Source: Trichomonas vaginalis G3
Taxonomy: Eukaryota; Parabasalia; Trichomonadida; Trichomonadidae
Length of the DNA stretch: 64,000 nt
Reading direction: 5' to 3'
NCBI RefSeq assembly: GCF_026262505.1
Contig: NC_067204.1
Coordinates: forward strand, 4,001,797 to 4,065,796
Shown: positions 39,731-49,957 of the stretch, piece after piece
Layout: each line of letters starts with the position of its first letter
Numbering within the stretch: the stretch's first letter is position 1
Notes under the pieces: generated by a model
Seen by the model: only the letters and a program-made list of their open reading frames with translations
Database searches by the model: none
What the model was told of the DNA's origin: nothing
Translations under genes and position numbers: made by a program

Positions 39731-40525
39731 AATCGTGATAGTATTGAAAATCATCCATTGAAACATTATTTTTAGTATCCCTTTCTGCTTTTTCATCTTG
39801 TTTCTTATATGATTCAATTTTATATTTCCAATACTTTTTCGTTAATTCAAAACTTGATTCTATCTCTTCCTCAGGATATTTTTCATTAGGATTAAAGTCT
39901 TTATATGCTAAAGCGTAACGAATCATTGAAGCATTCGATGATAAAGAAAGATTATGAAGCATGTCAATTTTATAAACAAATGTTTCTTCAATAATTTTAT
40001 CAATTGGGTCAATCATAATTTCAACATCTTTATTGCAATAATGAATAAAATATTCTAATCTATTCTTAAAGTTTTTAGCATCATTGAGATATATTTGATA
40101 ATCACTATCTGATATAGTTTCTTGGGTTAATGCTGAATAAAATGAATCTTGAGTGAATGGTTCCACTTTATATAATTCTTCTTCATAATTCTCCCATGTG
40201 ATAAATTGATAAGGGAAAAAGGATTTAACACGTGATTTATTGTTTCCGAAATCTTGAGTGAATTGGTCTAATGTCCCACCCGCTATATAATTTCTGATGT
40301 CAATAAATCTTAATTCATATGGAACGTTTGTTTTCTTTACAATGATTTGCTTAAATTGTGAAGATGAACCCAGCACTGATTTTATTTTCCATTTTGCAGT
40401 GTTTAAATCACGAAGAATTAAATTTAAATCAAACTTTCCCGAATTAAAACCTATGATATTCATTTTATTGAATTCCTCATCTAGAAGTTCTTTAAATGCT
40501 TCCTTCTGTTTTTCATTTAATGTAT

Positions 40526-40551
40526 GGGACAAAGTCCCCGCCGTTTGGTCC
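40526..40551 (-). repeat. Hairpin mini-element in the polymerase gene, next to the in-frame stop
   Basis: GGGACAAAGTCCC is a perfect hairpin; the adjoining CGCCGTTTGGTCC is a degenerate second half. It lies 18 bp from the TAA at 40569-40571, and the ATA flank is as in other copies. Confidence 0.55.
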
Positions 40552-41459
40552 GTTTGCGACTTCATTAATTATTCATATTGTTCAATATTTGATTTAGCAA
40601 CTAATGAACAGGTTGAAAATAAAAACTCAATCCAATCAGAAATAAAAGAATCACTCGAAGTTAAGCAAAAATTCCTCGTATATGTTTTATCATTTAATTT
40701 AACCGTTGATGATACCATGAATGGTTTTAAGTAAGCGTTCAAAGTTGCACATTCAGAAAGTTGAAGTTCTTCTTTAGTCTCTAATGTTTCGAAGTCAAAA
40801 GTAATATAATATCTTGTCGGTTGATAATATTCCTGCAAATTGTGAGCTAATAACCACTGATATATCTTCTGTTTCGTAATATGTGGTGCATATGGTTGCT
40901 GTGTCTTTTGCAATTGAACGTCTTGAATTAATCTTCCATTATTTTCTTTACATTTCTCACAATGCTTTAAAAATCTTCTTTGGTTTTTCCTTTCTGGATC
41001 ATCACGGATAGAATAAACTTCTTCTTTACAATATGGACAAACTTTATAGCCGGTGAGTGCTTCAACGTCTGTTATTCTGTCAGCGTGAAGTTTTCCACAT
41101 GGACTCTGTGTTAATAAAATATTTACTGTTTCAAATTCTGGATCTATCATTATTGATTCCACTAATGGAAAGTCTACCTTATTTATATCCACGTCTTCTG
41201 GTTGAGGATCACAATAATAGAAATCAATATTAACATTTAACATTCTCGCTAATCTCTCACTTTCTGATGAAATGTCAAACCCTTCATATGAATCTATTGC
41301 TTCATTTAAATAGCTTCTACGAGTTTTAGGATTAACACCATCAGGAATGTTATAGAAGCGTTTAAATAACCTTCTACCTTCTGCTCTAATTTGATTATCA
41401 TTCATTTTAGCGGTTCCGTTTTTGTTCATTTATGTAAGAATAAAAATAAAGTTTATTCT

Positions 41460-42596
41460 TTAAAGCCCATAAAATGAATTAAGAACACATAAATTTTTAT
41501 CATCCGCGACGTGACGAATACATTTTAATTTACTCAAGAATGTGTACCCTGATACATTAAATCTAATTCCTGTCTTATTTAATTTCACAACTTTGAAAAG
41601 GAATGTATGAATAGCTATAAAATGATGAGAAGATGTTTTATGGGTTGCTTCCATTTTTTCTGAAATAAATGAATAAATATAATGTTTATAAGTTTTCATA
41701 TCTTTTATGTTCTTAATAACGAATGGTATAGACCTTTCCACTTCATCTTCCTTCGGTGCTGTTCTTTCATATGAAACATTATTAGTATCTTCAATAATGA
41801 AACCACAATCACACAAAATTTTATAGGTTCCAATGGTTTCTTTTGATATTTTATCTAATAAATCAAAAACTTTATCAACACCCGTGCATTTATTTAAATA
41901 ATAATTTGTGTAAATATCATGATCTTCTTTCTTAATCGTATTAGTTGCATATGTTACATTTTTCAGTGCTTTTTTGAATTTTTCAGAATCAAGAGGAGGT
42001 GAAAGTAATATACATGGATAATTTCCATCGTCAATAAACTGAAGCTTATGTTTATGAATAAATTTTGTGCCTTCTTCTGAAAGTGTTTCGTCAATATCAC
42101 CATCTAATAAATTTTTAGTAGATTCCAAAAAGTAATTTTTATATCTTTCCTCATGTGATTTTTGAACTTCTGATTCTGAAGCTGGGATATTCATTAAACC
42201 CTCTACTTCATTCTCAGCATTTCTCAATTCACTAATTCTTTCATCTATTTCATTTCTTAATTGTTCCAATTTCTCAATCTCATCGTTATAATATTCATCT
42301 TGTTTAATTTTTTCTTCAAAATATTCAGGAGGTGTTTCAAGGCTCTCTGAGCCCAGGTCCTCTGGACCATAAAGAGGAATATTCTCCTGTTTTTCAACTT
42401 TTTTGGGATATAAATATCTCATTATAGCCTTTTTAGTAATTGGTCCGTTATATTTAAATTCATTCAACAATCTGGAAAACTCTTTCACATTCTGCATATA
42501 TGTTGGATAAGAACCGTCTCCAAAATTTTCTAAAATATTTTCTAATTCTGAATTAGTGAACTTTAAAGATTTCAATGAATTAGTTGTTATACTCAT
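41460..42596 (-). CDS. Maverick terminal-side conserved protein, 378 aa
   Basis: 378 residues, intact. Acidic with a coiled-coil centre (DEIEKLEQLRNEIDERISEL), a Cys pair (ILCDCGFII) and a basic-aromatic C-terminus. It is the first gene inside the right TIR, directly before DNA polymerase B. A nearly identical copy is at 60127-61263 in the second Maverick, showing constraint or recent spread. Known roles near Polinton ends include replication or terminal proteins, but nothing here proves it. Start context TTTTATTTTATAATAAATG. A double hairpin (42341-42368) encodes YGPEDLGSESLE. Confidence 0.7.
   Translation of the reverse strand: MSITTNSLKSLKFTNSELENILENFGDGSYPTYMQNVKEFSRLLNEFKYNGPITKKAIMRYLYPKKVEKQENIPLYGPEDLGSESLETPPEYFEEKIKQDEYYNDEIEKLEQLRNEIDERISELRNAENEVEGLMNIPASESEVQKSHEERYKNYFLESTKNLLDGDIDETLSEEGTKFIHKHKLQFIDDGNYPCILLSPPLDSEKFKKALKNVTYATNTIKKEDHDIYTNYYLNKCTGVDKVFDLLDKISKETIGTYKILCDCGFIIEDTNNVSYERTAPKEDEVERSIPFVIKNIKDMKTYKHYIYSFISEKMEATHKTSSHHFIAIHTFLFKVVKLNKTGIRFNVSGYTFLSKLKCIRHVADDKNLCVLNSFYGL
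42341..42368 (+). repeat. Perfect double-hairpin mini-element in the 378-aa gene
   Basis: GGCTCTCTGAGCC, CA, GGTCCTCTGGACC, followed by ATAAA: two perfect 5-bp stems with TCT loops. Antisense to the gene. Confidence 0.8.
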
Positions 42597-42651
42597 TTAT
42601 TATAAAATAAAAAATAAAATAAATTATTTTAAAGTTTATTTTTAAAAAAAA

Positions 42652-42869
42652 TTTTATTTTTTATTTCATTATGTATGGGCTGAGTGTAAATGTCTTACAA
42701 TTTTGAAAATTTTTTAAATCTTGATTTATTCAAAAACGTAAGAATCAAAACCGTAAGAATCATACATTTTTTACTTCATATGTTAAAAAAAATGATACAA
42801 AATCGTTCAATATTGTATGAATTCTTACGTTTACAAAAAAAGTCACACAACCCGTCAACATATACTACT
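42652..42869 (-). repeat. Right TIR of the Maverick
   Basis: Reverse complement of 22625-22841 with one substitution and one indel, ending at CATATACTACT. Confidence 0.95.
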
Positions 42870-42875
42870 TTCAAT
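42870..42875. repeat. Right target-site duplication (TTCAAT)
   Basis: Identical to 22619-22624. Confidence 0.9.
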
Positions 42876-43836
42876 TGGAAAAAAGTAATAAAAGAAATAT
42901 GCATCAGAAATGAACCAAGTTTAGTTGGTGTCTAAATATTTGCTAGCATTGATTTTAACAACTGAGTTATAATATCGAAGCTGATGCGCGAGAATTTCAG
43001 ATATTTAATGATTCACCATCCAGTTTCCATTCTTTGTATAAAAATAGGAGATTAAAATTTTCATTAATACTCCTAGTAATTTAAAAATAATAAAAATTCT
43101 TTTGATTTTTCAACATAATGGAAAAAAATATTAAAAATAATCGAACAAATTAGTAAACAAGACATTTATTTCACAATATTTCTCAATATTTATAACGCTT
43201 ACTGCGAGAATTCTAGTCAATGTATTTCATTCTTGGGAATAAAATAAATAAATTTGGTATTTTAATAGTTTGAAGCAACTACATTTAAAGAGGTTGCACA
43301 GGCGTTTTGCAGACAAGAAATAATAATCGCATGGGATTTGTAAATTTTAATTATATGAAATTGATTTAGACAATCGCGGTTAACAATAGAACAGTCTGCA
43401 AACAAATAGTATGGAAATCATTAACAATATGCAAAATCTAGAATGGATTGATGTTTATTGTAAATTTTATTCAATTACGGTAAATTTTGGAATTTTACGT
43501 GCTAAAATATATTGCAATCTAGGATTTGTAGTATTTGATACTAAAATAACGAATATTTTTGCTTGTTTTCTCGCATAATTTTAATATGATTGTAAAAAAT
43601 TATGAGTTACGATCCTGAAAATCAATAATTTAACACCTCTCGACGAACCCTTTTAAATGGACACAAGTCAATTTTTTTGAGTTTTCGAGGGTATTTTACC
43701 AAGGCTGAAAATGAAAAATCGGGAGGATTACGTCCTCTCAATTTAGGTCGGTCAACCCTTAATGAAATGAATTGTAGTATCAAATTATGATTTACCATTA
43801 ATCATTGAAACACGACTATCTTATTGAGATTCTTTA
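42876..43836. other. A+T-rich gap, no gene seen
   Basis: GGTCGGTCAACCCTTAAT at 43746 is shared in reverse with about 21339. No coding frame is supported. Confidence 0.45.
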
Positions 43837-44911
43837 AGGGTCCACTGTAAAAATTGAAAGTCTCTCAAAATTGAGAGGCGATTTGCAAATAATCGTTATC
43901 GTCTTTTTTCGAAAATCCACTTTTCCTAGTGTTCTGATTAATATTTTGTGAATGGAATAATGAAGTATATGTTTTTGTAAGATGGTAATATATTCTATCA
44001 CTTCAAATCGGATAAAAATTGCAAAATCGGCGAGTTTTATAAGAACATGATTTTTTCGACTTTTTTCGCTTTTGGATGCGTGTTTTGAAAAATAGATATT
44101 TTCGAATTTTGATTTTATCTTAAGTATAAGTTTTATATTAGGAATTTTTTTGACCTATTTCCAATCATTAATTCCGATGTTTTTTTAGGAATTTATTTGA
44201 GAAGAAATTAGGAATTTCGCTTTTATGCTATTACAAACTAATATTATGATGCATGTAGTTTATATTCATTGAGGCCAGTGCCGGGATATCTTGCATTAAA
44301 AAAAAATTCAAAGAATTGACAATTAGATAGCACAAATTTAATTCTCTAGACAAAGTATTATTGCTTATATATTCAAAACATTATCCTTAGTTTTGATATG
44401 TTGGCCAAAAATTTTCGTGTTATTTTTTGTGTTTAAGCATAAATTATGTATTTACTTATGAAGGATAAGCATTTTATTCATTGTCATAAATATGCACCAT
44501 AACAAATTGATAAAATTTTAAAAAATTGTGTATTTTAGCGGGTATTATTTTGGCCAATGCCCGTTGTTACAAGATTTAATATTGACCATATCAATAGCAG
44601 ACTCAATGTAAAAATTTAGATATTTTTTTTTTTCATTATTCAAACTTTGATAAAGTTTAGTATAATGAATGATTTTGTTTCGTGTATGATACAGAAATGA
44701 AAAGCTTAATTAATATCATTTTGCATTTTTTAAAGGATGTTAGAGTACATCTACATTAAAAAATCAGATTTGAACTGCGATACTGCATCAAATTGATGCA
44801 TATCTGATAAGGATCTCAAAAGAGTAAAGTTAGTTTTTTTGAGTTAAAACACCATCTCGAGCAATATTTTTGGGACGACGATAGGCCTTATTTGGCCTTA
44901 CAGTGGACCCT
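43837..44911. mobile_element. 1.08-kb non-coding element with TA duplication
   Basis: The ends AGGGTCCACTGTAA and TTACAGTGGACCCT are perfect inverted repeats of 14 bp, each flanked by TA (43835-43836 and 44912-44913). No transposase frame is seen inside. This looks like a non-autonomous Tc1/mariner-type element. Confidence 0.7.
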
Positions 44912-44913
44912 TA

Positions 44914-45942
44914 ATTCAATTCAAAATTGAAAAAATGATAATAGTTACGAAAAAAAGGAAATTTATTATCCAAAAACCAAATTAAATGCAAGTGATTTTA
45001 TTTTCATTAAATATTTTCGACGAAATTATATTTGGTAAATAATATTGTTTTTATTATCACCTCATGCAGTATTCATTATTCCCATGAATGCTTTTTCAAA
45101 TAACAACATGAAAACGTAAAAACATAAAACCCATTATTGCCAATTTTTTTTTCTCATCATTCTTCTTAGACAAAATCCTTTGACACTTACAACTGTTAGC
45201 ATGTTGTAGTTTCAAGCAGATGGTATTGTAACAGAATAAATCTCTTGAATAATAATGATATAGATTTGTTGATAAATTGCGAAACATCTTCTAATTCATT
45301 CATAAATTTGAATGTTATAAAAAATCTGAATAGAGTCAAGATTTCATTTGTCAATGAGGCTGAATAACCCAAAATGTTAAATTTGTTTATGAATGAAATT
45401 GTTGTTATTACGAATCATATTTTCAAAAAATCTGCATTAAAAAGCCGAATAGTTATTGCCAATCATAGGATGAATACAATACAATGTTTGACTTGACTTT
45501 TAATATTAAGAATGAAAATAGACAGGAATGACAGTATATTGGCAAATTCGAGTAGGGAAACCACTGAAAAAGTATTACAATCAAATAGACTTTCCATTAT
45601 AGATAAATACTAATTTATTCTGGGATATCCCTCAATATTGAAAGATCATATTGAATCTAGACAAATTACAGTTGTAATTCACTATTTTCTCATTTGCTCG
45701 CCATCGATCAGAAGGCAGATTTACATTATTTGAGTCTGAGGAATGAGAAATTACAATGCTGATAAATTCTGCTGATCAAATTGTATCAATGTTATGGAAG
45801 AATACAAACTATATTCCTTAGAAAAATTAGTATTAATTGAACAGATATTATGAAATTTGTAATTCATGAAATAAATCTATCTTAAATAACTAATTAAAAA
45901 TTCATATAATGATCATGAGCTTATAAGGTAGTCCATAGAATG
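44914..45942. other. A+T-rich gap, no gene seen
   Basis: No coding frame with support; one copy of the 31-bp minisatellite unit is at about 45918-45950. Confidence 0.45.
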
Positions 45943-45950
45943 GACATGAG

Positions 45951-47423
45951 TATAGATCCAAGGTGATGTGATTTTTGCATCCCTGGGATGGACGATACAC
46001 CCAAAGTGTCACCTTTTTGGGATAACATGAATTTTAAATATCATGAGAGTTCTGCAAACCATATGCACAATATCTATTCAGCCTGACTTCTTGTATATAT
46101 GAGTTAGACTTCTTAAATATTGTGCTTGGGGCGATATAAGCATTTCCGAGATTACCATCGTGCTCTATAGTATGCTACTTCTCCCTGGTTCTAGCTCAGT
46201 TCCAAGGATATTGGCGTTCAAGGATTTGGCAAGGTCCTTCCGAAGTCTCTCATTCGATGAGAGATTTCGGAAGAATCTTGCCTTAAAGTACTCCAACTCT
46301 TGTTCTTTTGTTCCTAAATAGTGAGAAAAGTTATTTGACTACTTAAGGTAGAGATTATCCGAGGTCCCTCATTTGATGAGAGGCCTCGGATAATCTCTGC
46401 CTTAAAATTGTACACTTGTAGTCCATGAGAGTGTAAGTATACATTGATAGGACAGCTTTCTTCTGAAGTCTTAGATTTGATGAGAACCTCAGAAGAAAAC
46501 TGTCCTATTTTATAGTAAAAGGAGTTTCAGGAGCTCCAAAGCTCCCTTTCGTAAGGATTAGGAGCTTTGTAGCTCCTGGTTCGTAGACGTGTTTCGCATC
46601 TTTCATCAGAAGAGGCCCAAATGGTAAATAGCCTCTGCTGATGAGCTTCAGGAGCTCCAAGGCTCCCCCTCGTAACGATTAGGAGCTTTGTAGCTCCTGA
46701 AGGTAAGGTAGGATTGCTCTGATCTCTAATCAGTAGATGCCATGCCTCATTATGAACTCTACTGACAAGAGATCAAGAGCTCCAAGGACTCCCTTTTTAG
46801 TTAGTGGCGTTCTCACCATTTAGTAGGATTGCTGATCCTACTAATGAAGTGATCACTTAGTATACGTTTTGAATAAATTGAATTTTTTTTTAGAATTTAG
46901 TATTTTTTATAGACATCACATGTATATTATAAATACATAAATATATTCTTTAATTCAAAAAATTCAATTCGGTTTTAGGATGGGTATCCCAGCCCCAAGT
47001 ATTCAATTTTATTCAATTTTTTAAGAATTTTGGGTTGGGATGCCCAGACCAAAACAAGCTTTATATTTTGATGTGTAGATACGTATGTGTGCATCATTGT
47101 TGTGTTATATATTATGTTTTTAAAGAAAAAAAATCTGATTCAAAAAAAATTATCACTAATTAGTTGATAATATAAAGAAAAATAGATAAATTGTATGTTT
47201 TGAGAGTATTTATCCACATTCACTCATATGAATTCATTAAATAGTGTCTTTTTACTCCCAAATTTATTTTGAATTATTGAAATCAAAGAAAAAAATCAGA
47301 AAAATTTCTCGAAATTTTTATTTTCAAAAAAAATTTGGATTTTATATTGAAAACTGACACTGGGAGGACGATAGGGCTGGGATTGGAGATACCCCGCTCA
47401 CTTGGGAAAAATACGGATCTATA
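45951..47423. mobile_element. Non-autonomous hAT-like element, 1.47 kb
   Basis: GACATGAG at 45943-45950 and 47424-47431 is an 8-bp target duplication, and the ends are TATAGATCC...GGATCTATA. Its right part (46865-47423) is homologous to the region 5' of the hAT transposase gene (5030-5548). It carries hairpins at 46220-46860 and no transposase. It is inserted in a 31-bp minisatellite. Confidence 0.75.
46220..46860. repeat. Hairpin cluster inside the hAT-like element
   Basis: Successive stems: TTCCGAAGTCTCTCATT/AATGAGAGATTTCGGAA-like, GATTATCCGAGG/CCTCGGATAATC, GGACAGCTTTCTTCTGA/TCAGAAGAAAACTGTCC, and AGGAGCT...AGCTCCT repeated. Confidence 0.75.
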
Positions 47424-47690
47424 GACATGAGATCAAACAATAATCCATAGAATGAACATGAGATCAAACAATAATCAATGTAATGAACATGACCCTATAA
47501 GATAGTCCATAGAATGTATATGAGATCAATCAATAAGCCATATAATGAACACAAGTTAATAAGATAATCCATAGAATGAACATGAGTTTATAAGATAGCT
47601 GATAGAATGAACACGAGTTTATAAGTTAGCTGATAGAATGGATATGAGATCAAAAAATAATCCATATAATAAACATGAGTTTGTTTCTGA
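47424..47690 (+). repeat. 31-bp minisatellite, about 8 degenerate copies
   Basis: Units resemble ACATGAGATCAAACAATAAT plus CCATAGAATGA with a 31-bp period. A separated unit sits at 45918-45950 on the other side of the hAT-like insertion. Confidence 0.8.
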
Positions 47691-47785
47691 TATAAACTCC
47701 TGAAGAAATGCAAAAGATTTGGAATGTGATATAAATATAAACAAACAAATAATATTTATTAATATAAACAATAGATATATATATT

Positions 47786-49045
47786 TCATTGCTGAATTTT
47801 CTTCAAAACATCAATGAAATGAATTGAAGCTTCGAGGATATTTTCATCTTCGCTATTTATTCCATCAAATATCTTGTCAGAATATTCAACAATAAGTGCT
47901 GACATTGTTTCGTTGTCTTTGAAATTTTCCATCATTTCTGTGAACGCAAAAATACATTTTGCACCTATTTCTGGATCATCCATGAACTCTCCAAATATTC
48001 TGCAAACTTTTTCTTCAAAATTATTTTGGTATGGAAATCTATTCACTAAAAATTGAGCAATTTCGTGCTTGCATCGAATATTTAGCTTATCATACATAAT
48101 GAGTATTGTTTCATAGAACTTGGAACATCCTTCTAATGGAAATTGGTCGTAAAAGTGGTTGAAGATTTCAATTCCAGATTTAATTGCTTTTGAAATATTT
48201 TCTTCGTCGAGTTCGAAGCAATTATTTATTATGGTTGATATTACAAGTGAGTATTCAGGTGGAATTTCATCAAAAAGACTTAATAATAAAAAAAATTCTT
48301 TTGCTGCTGAAGAATCAGATATTTCTGATATATTATTAATATATGCATTGATATCTTTCATTATTCGCTCTTTAATGACTAATAAATCATCATTTTCGTA
48401 TGAAGATAATAATTGTCCGAAAACAGTGAATGCGGACTTGACATTGGATGAATAATCGCTAACTATACATAGAGAAGCTAACTCTATTAGATCAAATACA
48501 TGCTCTCCTTGAACTGTTGCAAGATTAACCAACATTGAACCAAAATACAGCAATGTTGAGAGTAACTTCATGGAATTAATGATCCCATTGGATAAAAGAT
48601 ATGGTATAATTTCTTTATTGATGGTGCAAAGTGAAGATAAAACGCCCAATGTGATATCACATAAATCTTCGTTTGAAGCTTTGAGATTTTGAAGTAATAT
48701 ATCGATGACCTCGCTTTGCTGGAGAAAAGAAAGGCTTTCGTTCTTATAATTTATTGCATTGCAAAGGATTTTTAGAATTTGGATTTTATACTTATCTTTT
48801 TTTGTATTTAGGAAAAAATTCCATAGTTCTGCGAGAGAATATGTTGTACAAAAATGTTGAACATCATCTAAATCAGAATAGTCAAAAAAATTACATAAAT
48901 CATTAAGAATATCAGGTAAATTTCCTTTATTTTCTGTAATAAACTGATTCCATTCTGTAGATATATAGTTTCCTTGTATATGTACCCCTGTTTCATATCC
49001 CCAGCTGTTATCTGACCTCACAAATTTCTTCGCGCTATTTTTCAT
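47786..49045 (-). CDS. Armadillo/HEAT-like helical-repeat protein
   Basis: 419 residues, intact and mostly alpha-helical. Repeating helix pairs (IQILKILCNAINYKN, EVIDILLQNLKASNEDL, ITLGVLSSLCTINKEIIPYLLSNG) match the style of armadillo repeats from about residue 80 to the end. No importin-beta-binding N-terminus is clear. It is probably an adaptor or scaffold protein; large families of such proteins exist in trichomonads. TTCAAT overlaps the ATG (TTCAATG), so the 5' leader would be extremely short if that is the initiator. Neighbour of uS14 on the same strand. Confidence 0.65.
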   Translation of the reverse strand: MKNSAKKFVRSDNSWGYETGVHIQGNYISTEWNQFITENKGNLPDILNDLCNFFDYSDLDDVQHFCTTYSLAELWNFFLNTKKDKYKIQILKILCNAINYKNESLSFLQQSEVIDILLQNLKASNEDLCDITLGVLSSLCTINKEIIPYLLSNGIINSMKLLSTLLYFGSMLVNLATVQGEHVFDLIELASLCIVSDYSSNVKSAFTVFGQLLSSYENDDLLVIKERIMKDINAYINNISEISDSSAAKEFFLLLSLFDEIPPEYSLVISTIINNCFELDEENISKAIKSGIEIFNHFYDQFPLEGCSKFYETILIMYDKLNIRCKHEIAQFLVNRFPYQNNFEEKVCRIFGEFMDDPEIGAKCIFAFTEMMENFKDNETMSALIVEYSDKIFDGINSEDENILEASIHFIDVLKKIQQ

Positions 49046-49382
49046 TGAACAAAAAAATTTTTATTCAAGGGGGAGTAACTTAAAATTTTGGTCGTGAAAT
49101 TAAATAATTCCATTGGATAGTGTAAACACAAACAAATTATTCATGAAATAGTAAAGACTCAAAATAAAACTTCAGAAAAAATTAAATATCTTTTTGCTAT
49201 CTAAGATCGGTTAAGGTAAATGCATGAGGTAACCGAATGCATTTCAGTCAAGTATTATAACCTAGACCTGTAATCTTTTGATAGCAAAACGATTTCGTAT
49301 GAATAAAAAAAATCGATCTAATTCATCAAAAAGATGGAAAGTAAGATATATCGTGTATTTACTTTACACTTCACGAAGCATT
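49046..49382. other. Intergenic region with a stem-loop
   Basis: Holds the inverted repeat described at 49192-49289 and no supported gene. Confidence 0.45.
49192..49289. repeat. 98-bp stem-loop of unknown kind
   Basis: TTTTGCTATC (49192-49201) pairs with GATAGCAAAA (49280-49289), and AGAT/ATCT pairs further in. It could be a small RNA gene or a tiny mobile element. Confidence 0.4.
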
Positions 49383-49556
49383 TTAATCATACTTCTTGAA
49401 GCCGAGGAGTTCAGCGCGCTCGCGGAAGCACCTACGGCAGATGTTAAGACGGTACTGACGGATGACACCGCGGCGCTTGCCACAGATACGGCAGGAGCGC
49501 TCGACGGAGCCCTTTGCATTATCACGGGGGTGCTTTGGAACGAAGTCGACTGGCAT
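49383..49556 (-). CDS. RPS29: 40S ribosomal protein uS14 (S29)
   Basis: A 57-residue protein from ATG 49556-49554 to TAA 49385-49383. The zinc-ribbon CRICGKRRGVIRQYRLNICRRC (two C-x2-C knuckles) and the ending LGFKKYD are diagnostic of eukaryotic uS14. It sits in the head of the small ribosomal subunit. Length matches the family (56 residues in animals). Codons are strongly G/C-ending, unlike every other gene in the window, as expected of a very highly expressed gene. CCTTTTTAGCAATG precedes the start. CCTTT resembles a start-site motif reported in Trichomonas promoters. Confidence 0.95.
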   Translation of the reverse strand: MPVDFVPKHPRDNAKGSVERSCRICGKRRGVIRQYRLNICRRCFRERAELLGFKKYD

Positions 49557-49957
49557 TGCTAAAAAGGAAGGTCAAAGACCAAACCGTAGCATCCCCTCAA
49601 TTTCTTATTTCTTCAAACCATTTGCTATTTTCACGTTTTGGCTGGTAAAACAATCAAGCTATAAGATATATCAACAAAATATTAAGAAATGTTTCAACAA
49701 TCTCAACGATAAAAGATAATTTTTTTGATTGTTTTACCAAATCTAACAAATACTAGTCAATATCAATTATAAACAAATTTTAATGAATAAATTTAATAAT
49801 TAGGATGTAAAATTCTGATCATCAAAATAAATTTTTTATTTTCTGGAATAATGAATGAAATATTGCTGGTTTGCATTCATTTGATAGTTCCTAGTTCCAA
49901 ATAGTACTACCTAGTATTCATTTTTTATTTGGGATATCTTTTTCTTCAATATCGCGA
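49557..49957. other. Intergenic region between divergent host genes
   Basis: No gene is seen; promoters of uS14 (left) and the membrane protein (right) must lie here. Confidence 0.5.
49945..49950 (+). promoter_or_regulatory. Initiator-like TTCAAT
   Basis: Lies 8 bp before ATG 49958; similar to the TTCATT/TTCAAT motifs of neighbouring genes and near the trichomonad initiator consensus TCA-Y-W. Confidence 0.45.

Larger units (their letters stand above)
37954..41429 (-). pseudogene. Protein-primed DNA polymerase B, with in-frame stop and frameshift
   Basis: Three frames: 41429-40569 (286 codons), 40565-38319 (748) and 38280-37954 (108). The first two share one frame, separated by a single TAA at 40571-40569. 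A one-base loss in a T-run near 38346 shifts into the third. Exonuclease motifs are YYITFDFETLETKEE, NIIGFNSGKFDLNL and HYCNKDVEIM. Polymerase motifs are GVDFNSLYPSSF (A), CKISLNGSYGYDAM (B) and FIEGDTDSSYW (C). Between exonuclease and motif A sits an HNH-like insert (about 39580-39730). The C-terminus ends in a Cys-rich CCENGCCMPFI. It replicates the element by protein priming in related viruses. The stop may be real or a base error. Confidence 0.92.
22625..42869. mobile_element. Complete Maverick/Polinton element, 20,245 bp
   Basis: The ends are AGTAGTATATG...CATATACTACT with near-identical TIRs of about 217 bp and a 6-bp duplication TTCAAT, the Maverick hallmarks. Gene content also fits: retrovirus-type integrase, protein-primed DNA polymerase B, FtsK/A32-type packaging ATPase and probable capsid proteins. 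A fibre, KilA-N protein and D5-type primase-helicase are added. An adenovirus-type cysteine protease, common in Polintons, was not recognised. Several genes are frameshifted. Confidence 0.95.

Noticed and set aside
45096-45287. 63-codon minus-strand frame
   Set aside because: Low-complexity A+T-rich sequence, no upstream motif, no recognisable domain.
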